From an uncultured bacterium (GTDB lineage Bacteria > Planctomycetota > Phycisphaerae > Phycisphaerales > UBA1924), in the NCBI GenBank assembly GCA_903834785.1, contig CAILKP010000138.1, forward strand, positions 1 through 36,958: a DNA stretch of 36,958 bases. Direction: 5' to 3'. Made by a program: the position numbers and the translations under genes. The notes under the pieces were generated by a model, which had not been told where the DNA came from, did no database searches, and saw nothing but the letters and a program-made list of their open reading frames with translations. Numbering within the stretch: the first letter of the stretch is position 1; the number at the start of each line of letters is the position of its first letter. Below, in pieces: positions 33,210 to 36,958 of the stretch.

Positions 33210-34592
33210 TTACTTCTGGAAAATCGGCAGGTACCGCTTGGGCATCTGCAGCACAATCAGCGCCATCGAGGTCCCGTACGCCTGGCCGATCCCCGGATCG
33301 TTCCACACGCCCCGCGCGTTCTGCGATCGCAGCATCTCACGCCGCGACTGCGGCCAGAACGTCTCCCACGACTGCCCGCCCGCCAAGTACATCGACTGCG
33401 ACGTGTAGTACATCCCGTACCAGTAGTGCGTGTCGCTGCGGGCCCGGTTCTCCGGCATCGCCTCGCGCATCAGGTAGCCCAGCCCCTTGGTCACCGCATC
33501 ACCCTCGTAAATGCCCGCGTAGTACAGCGATGCCACGCCCGCGGCCGAGCGCGGCCAGGCCGAGATGCCCGCTGGTGTCTGATACATGAACCCGCCGTCA
33601 GGGTTCTGGCACTTCTTGACGTACTCCACGGCCTTGTCAATCACCGCCTTGGGCACCTCAATGCCCGCATTGCGGGCCGAGCGCAGCGCCATGATCTGCG
33701 TGATCGTCACCGAAACATCCGCATCGTTCGGCACCGGGTTGTACCGCCACCCGCCCTCTTCATTCTGCGTCCGCTCAATCAGCCGGCACGCGCGGATCAG
33801 CGCCTCGTGCGTCCGCCGCGCCAGCGGCGAGTCATCATCCCCGCCGGTCATCCCGTGCACCTCACCTAAAAACAGCGTCGCAAAGCCGTGGCCGTACATC
33901 GGCCCGTTGCCCGCATCACCGGTGATCAGCCCGATCTCCGTGCTCATGTCCAGCACGTTCCGCAGCGCACGCTCCACATTGGGCCCGTACTGCCCGCGCC
34001 CGGGCAGGTGCCCGTCGGCCATCAGCGCCAGCCCGCCCAGCGCGGTAATCGCCACGTTGCGGTTAAACCGCCCGCCGCCGAACGAGCCGTCATCATTCTG
34101 CATCTCCACCAGCGCAGCCAGCCCGCGCCGCACCGCCTCATCCAGCTCCGGCGTCATCTCCCCTTCCATCGGCTTGTTCTGGGCCGAGGGCGCCATGTTC
34201 GCCGGCCGCGGTGCCGGCAAATCCGCCGCCGCAGGCCCGCCCGGTGCCGGAGGCAACACCGAATCCAACTGATTCAGCGGCACAGTCATCGGCGCCACCA
34301 CGCCCGACCCACCCGCCGGCGCACCACCAGCAGCACCCGCCGGCGCATCCGTCACCGCCGGCTTCTGCGCCTCCTGGCCCAGCACCCCCGCCAGTGCGGC
34401 AGCCGCAATCCGCCCGCCCGGGCCCGGCAGCATCGGCCCCGCCGCCTCAGCCGCAGCCCCAGCCGCAGCACGCTCCGCGGCAAGCACCTCCGGCTCGGCC
34501 GGTGCGCCATCACGGCCCATCTGCGCCGCGGCACCGCAGGCCATCACGCCCGCACCCGCCAGCATCACACCAATCAGCAGTCGCTGCTTCAA
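33210..34592 (-). CDS. Exported terpenoid-cyclase-fold (prenyltransferase/squalene oxidase repeat) protein
   Basis: The 460-residue protein starts with TTG at 34592, supported by an AGGAG 5 nt upstream and a 4-base overlap (TTGA) with the previous stop. The N-terminus MKQRLLIGVMLAGAGVMAC is a signal sequence with Cys19 in a plausible lipobox. Residues about 20-150 are Ala/Pro-rich and disordered. From about 155 on, alpha/alpha-barrel repeats of the squalene-cyclase kind appear: GLAALVEMQNDDGSFGG, RTQNEEGGWRYNPV, and KKCQNPDGGFMYQTP, each with Q..DGGF/W. The DxDD catalytic motif of true cyclases is not present as such (DADVSVT is the nearest), so I doubt cyclase activity. Such proteins are common in Planctomycetes and may be structural or binding proteins in the envelope (inference). 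Confidence 0.82.
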   Translation of the reverse strand: MKQRLLIGVMLAGAGVMACGAAAQMGRDGAPAEPEVLAAERAAAGAAAEAAGPMLPGPGGRIAAAALAGVLGQEAQKPAVTDAPAGAAGGAPAGGSGVVAPMTVPLNQLDSVLPPAPGGPAAADLPAPRPANMAPSAQNKPMEGEMTPELDEAVRRGLAALVEMQNDDGSFGGGRFNRNVAITALGGLALMADGHLPGRGQYGPNVERALRNVLDMSTEIGLITGDAGNGPMYGHGFATLFLGEVHGMTGGDDDSPLARRTHEALIRACRLIERTQNEEGGWRYNPVPNDADVSVTITQIMALRSARNAGIEVPKAVIDKAVEYVKKCQNPDGGFMYQTPAGISAWPRSAAGVASLYYAGIYEGDAVTKGLGYLMREAMPENRARSDTHYWYGMYYTSQSMYLAGGQSWETFWPQSRREMLRSQNARGVWNDPGIGQAYGTSMALIVLQMPKRYLPIFQK

Positions 34593-35485
34593 CGCTTCTC
34601 CTCTCGCTGCTTCTCAGCCAGCTTGCGGTAATACTCCTCGGTCAACTGCTGGTAGCTCGTGCTGAACTTCTCGCCCGAGCCCTGCAGCAGCATGTCGCGC
34701 ACGCGGGCCGGCAGGTTGCCCCAGCTCGCCCGCGCCGCATCCAGCGCGGGGTTCAGTGATCCGCCCTGTCCGCCCGGTAGCGTGTTGCCGTTGGCATCAG
34801 TGGCCTTGCCCTCCTGCCGCTGCTCGCCCTGCTGCTGCTCACCGGGCTTGCCCTGCTCCTGCTTGGGCTGCTGGCCGTCCTGCTGCTTCTGGTCCTGCTG
34901 CTGCTTCTGATCCTGCTTTTGCTGCTGCTTCTGCTGCTGCTTTTTCTTCTGCTGCTTCTTGGCCTGGCTGATCAGTTGGTCCAGCTTGTCAATCGCCCGC
35001 TGCTGCAAGCGCTGCGTATCCAGCGAGGTGTCCGCATCACCGCCGCCGCCCGCCGGGTTCAGCCGCGTGCTGGCATCCTGCATCAGTTCCAGCGCCTCGG
35101 TCAGCGGGTTGGCCTGCTCGGCCGGTGCCCCGCCATCCCGTGCGGGCTTCTCCGCGCCGGGCTCCCCCTCACCCGCCCCTCCAGCCCCTCCCGCCGGTTT
35201 CTCCATCGGCTTCTCTGCCGGCTTGGCCGCTGGCTTCTCCGCAGGCTTGGCCGGTGCGTTCTGCTTGGGCAGCTTCAGCAAATCATCCAGCGTCGGCACC
35301 GGCTGGCCAGAACCACCGCCCGGCGCGGGCGCAGTCGCCGGTGCGGGGCTCGGCGCAGGCGCCGGCTTCATCCCCGCCGCCGCACCCGCCATCACCAGCA
35401 CCACCGCCGCGGCAGCAACCAGCGCCCCGCCCGCCCGCATCGCGGCCCGGCCATCTGCCTTCTGTGTGTTTCCCTGCGTGTTCAT
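34589..35485 (-). CDS. Gln/Lys-rich, largely disordered envelope protein
   Basis: The protein has 298 residues from the ATG at 35485 (AGGGA 8 nt upstream); a GTG at 35491 overlaps the preceding stop but has too close a ribosome site. A hydrophobic segment at about 16-38 should be a signal or anchor. Then comes a Pro/Ala/Lys-rich stretch with AEKPAAKPAEKP repeats (about 80-100), a short helical block (NPLTEALELMQDASTRL), a Lys/Gln tract at about 175-215, and a conserved-looking C-terminal block, ASWGNLPARVRDMLLQG, followed by a charged helix. I do not recognise a named family. It is packed between the coiled-coil protein and the cyclase-fold protein with overlapping ends, so these three are probably made together and may form one complex. 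Function unknown. Confidence 0.75.
   Translation of the reverse strand: MNTQGNTQKADGRAAMRAGGALVAAAAVVLVMAGAAAGMKPAPAPSPAPATAPAPGGGSGQPVPTLDDLLKLPKQNAPAKPAEKPAAKPAEKPMEKPAGGAGGAGEGEPGAEKPARDGGAPAEQANPLTEALELMQDASTRLNPAGGGGDADTSLDTQRLQQRAIDKLDQLISQAKKQQKKKQQQKQQQKQDQKQQQDQKQQDGQQPKQEQGKPGEQQQGEQRQEGKATDANGNTLPGGQGGSLNPALDAARASWGNLPARVRDMLLQGSGEKFSTSYQQLTEEYYRKLAEKQREEKR
34878..34962 (-). repeat. Low-complexity Gln/Lys-coding tract
   Basis: The minus strand is dominated by CAG and AAG codons, giving runs such as QQQKQQQKQDQKQQQDQKQQ. The near-repetitive trinucleotide pattern makes the tract prone to in-frame length change. Confidence 0.7.
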
Positions 35486-35487
35486 GG

Positions 35488-36958
35488 TCACTGTCCCTGC
35501 TGCTTGTTGATCTTCTCGATGAGCTGCCGTGCCCGGTCCGTCAGTTTCTGCTGCAATCCCGCCGCCTCATCCGCCGCGGCCTTCGCCGCCGCCTTGTCAC
35601 CCGCCTCCGAGGCCTCGCGCGTCGCGATCATCGCCTCGCGCTGCATCCCCTTGAGGATCTCCAACTCCGTCACCGGCGGCAGCAGCGGTTCCTTCTGCTG
35701 CTGCTGACCGCCCTGGCCCTGCCCGCCCTGCTGCTCGCCTTGCTCGTTCTCGCGGAAGTCCTTGTCCGCGTCGTTCTTTTCCTTCAGCGCATCAATCAGC
35801 GCCTGCAGCGTGCGCTCCACCGCCGCCTGCCTGCCGGCAAGCTGGGTCGTCCACTTCGTCCCCTTCAGCAGCGTCGCCGCACTGTTCGCGGCGGACTTGA
35901 TCCGCTCATTGGCGATCTCAAACACGCCCGACTCAGCCAGCTCGGTCAGCTTGTCCTTGAGGTCATCAATCCGGCCGGGGATCAGCGCCTGCCGCGCGGC
36001 AATGTCCCGCGCCGTCTGCTGCGCACGCCGGTCCGCCGGCTTGCCGATCAGCGGCTGCGTGTCGGCCGTCACCGCCTTCTGGTCCTCCAGGATCGACTCA
36101 TACGCCGCCCGCAGTGCCGCACGCCGCTCCGCCGCCTCGCGCTCGGCCGCTTCCTTCTGTGCCTCCTCCGTCGCGGCCTTGGCCTCCTGCAAGCTCTTGA
36201 GCGACTGGTCCTCACTCCGCCGCGCATCATCCGGCCGGATCGGCCTCGCCCGCAGGTCACCAATCGCCGCGACCTGGTTGTCCGCCGCGGCCTTGAGCAG
36301 CTCCGCCGCCTTCTTGCCGTTCTCCGCCACCTGCGCCTTGTCCAGCGCGGCCAGCGTGCCGCCGTGCAGCCGGATCATCCCCTGATCCAGTCCGTCAAAG
36401 CGCCCCGTCGCCGCGGATTCACCCAGCCGCTTGAGTTCACCTTGCTGCTGAGCGATCAGCGCATCAATCGACTGCGCCAGCGAGTCCAACTGCCGCCGCA
36501 GCACCGCATCGCTCCGCGCCTTGGCGTTCTCGATCTGCTCGAGCATCGACCGCAGCGTCTGCTCGGCCTTCTGCTGGCCCTGCTGGGCCTCACCGGCCTG
36601 GTTCTTGCGCACCTGCTCGGCCGCATCACGCATCTTCTGGGCCACATCGGCCTGGCGGGCCCGCTTGGCCGCATCGTCCAGTGCATCGGCCGCACCCGGG
36701 TCGCGCTGCTTCACGGCCTCGGCCTGCTGCTTGAGCTTCTGCTCCAGTTCGCCGGCCCGCCGCGCCAGTTCCTCCTGCTGGTCGGCCGCCTGCCGCAGCG
36801 CATCGCGCTGCTGGTCGTTCACCTGCTCGGGGCTCTTGCCCGCCGCCTCGCGCCCGGCCTTGGCCGTCGCCTCACGCACCTGCTTCTGACCCGCGGCCAG
36901 TTCCTGCAGCATCCGCTTGGCCGCCCACGCATCCTGCCCGCGGTCCAGCGCAGCGGCC
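35488..36958 (-). CDS. Coiled-coil envelope protein (N-terminus off the window)
   Basis: The gene continues past the right edge: upstream of the internal ATG at 36912 the frame stays open to base 36958 and reads coiled-coil-like residues (DRGQDAWAAKRM), so the start lies outside. The visible 490 or so residues are almost all Ala, Gln, Lys, Glu and Arg heptad-like helices, for example RRAGELEQKLKQQAEA, ENAKARSDAVLRRQL and EAAEREAAERRAAL, with a disordered Gln/Gly segment near the end (GEQQGGQGQGGQQQQ). No membrane segment is visible in this part. Large planctomycete proteins of this look often have N-terminal membrane helices (DUF4175-like), but that end is missing, so family assignment is a guess. 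It is the first visible gene of the operon. Confidence 0.75.
   Translation of the reverse strand, partial: AAALDRGQDAWAAKRMLQELAAGQKQVREATAKAGREAAGKSPEQVNDQQRDALRQAADQQEELARRAGELEQKLKQQAEAVKQRDPGAADALDDAAKRARQADVAQKMRDAAEQVRKNQAGEAQQGQQKAEQTLRSMLEQIENAKARSDAVLRRQLDSLAQSIDALIAQQQGELKRLGESAATGRFDGLDQGMIRLHGGTLAALDKAQVAENGKKAAELLKAAADNQVAAIGDLRARPIRPDDARRSEDQSLKSLQEAKAATEEAQKEAAEREAAERRAALRAAYESILEDQKAVTADTQPLIGKPADRRAQQTARDIAARQALIPGRIDDLKDKLTELAESGVFEIANERIKSAANSAATLLKGTKWTTQLAGRQAAVERTLQALIDALKEKNDADKDFRENEQGEQQGGQGQGGQQQQKEPLLPPVTELEILKGMQREAMIATREASEAGDKAAAKAAADEAAGLQQKLTDRARQLIEKINKQQGQ

Noticed and set aside
1..36958. CRISPR arrays, insertion sequences and phage genes
   Set aside because: No regularly spaced identical repeats, no transposase or Cas motifs and no terminal inverted repeats were found on reading; the repeats present are within coding sequences.

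Overview
The window looks like chromosomal DNA of a high-GC planctomycete, most likely of the class Phycisphaerae (order Phycisphaerales). This rests on protein style rather than on a marker gene. Secreted proteins end either in a doubled Asp/Gly-rich dockerin-like module that finishes in Gly-Cys, or in a 'PTPGAA + hydrophobic stretch + RRRR' tail. There are also ELWxxDGT repeats, envelope proteins rich in Gln, Lys and Ala, and a Rho factor with a very long Gly/Ser-rich N-terminal extension.

Layout. 1-3799 (minus): two tandem paralogous secreted proteins, the left one cut by the window edge. 4179-16228 (minus): rho, coaE, a small PH-domain membrane protein, a 2071-residue TpsA-type exoprotein and its TpsB-type outer-membrane transporter; transcription runs from tpsB towards rho. 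16564-16637 (minus): tRNA-Glu(UUC) with a terminator. 16841-17290 (plus): small anchored protein of unknown function, convergent with a squalene-hopene cyclase (17306-19561, minus) that carries an unusual C-terminal insertion and seems to have a leaderless promoter. 19837-25470 (plus): a large ELWxxDGT-repeat protein with the Gly-Cys dockerin, a small PEP-CTERM-like surface protein and a membrane-bound EEP-family protein. 25504-27333 (minus): an ABC-2 permease made of two fused halves. 27807-29859 (plus): two tandem paralogous PEP-CTERM-like surface proteins, the first with a good promoter and a structured leader. 29905-36958 (minus): a tightly packed six-gene operon of envelope proteins (partial coiled-coil protein, Gln/Lys-rich protein, terpenoid-cyclase-fold lipoprotein-like protein, unknown exported protein) ending in murG and a GNAT acetyltransferase.

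The common theme is the cell surface: two-partner secretion, two types of C-terminal sorting or anchoring module, hopanoid lipid synthesis and peptidoglycan precursor synthesis, with housekeeping genes (rho, coaE, tRNA-Glu) between them. I saw no CRISPR array, insertion sequence, integrase or phage gene. Gene functions are inferred from recognisable motifs read by eye; no database search was run.
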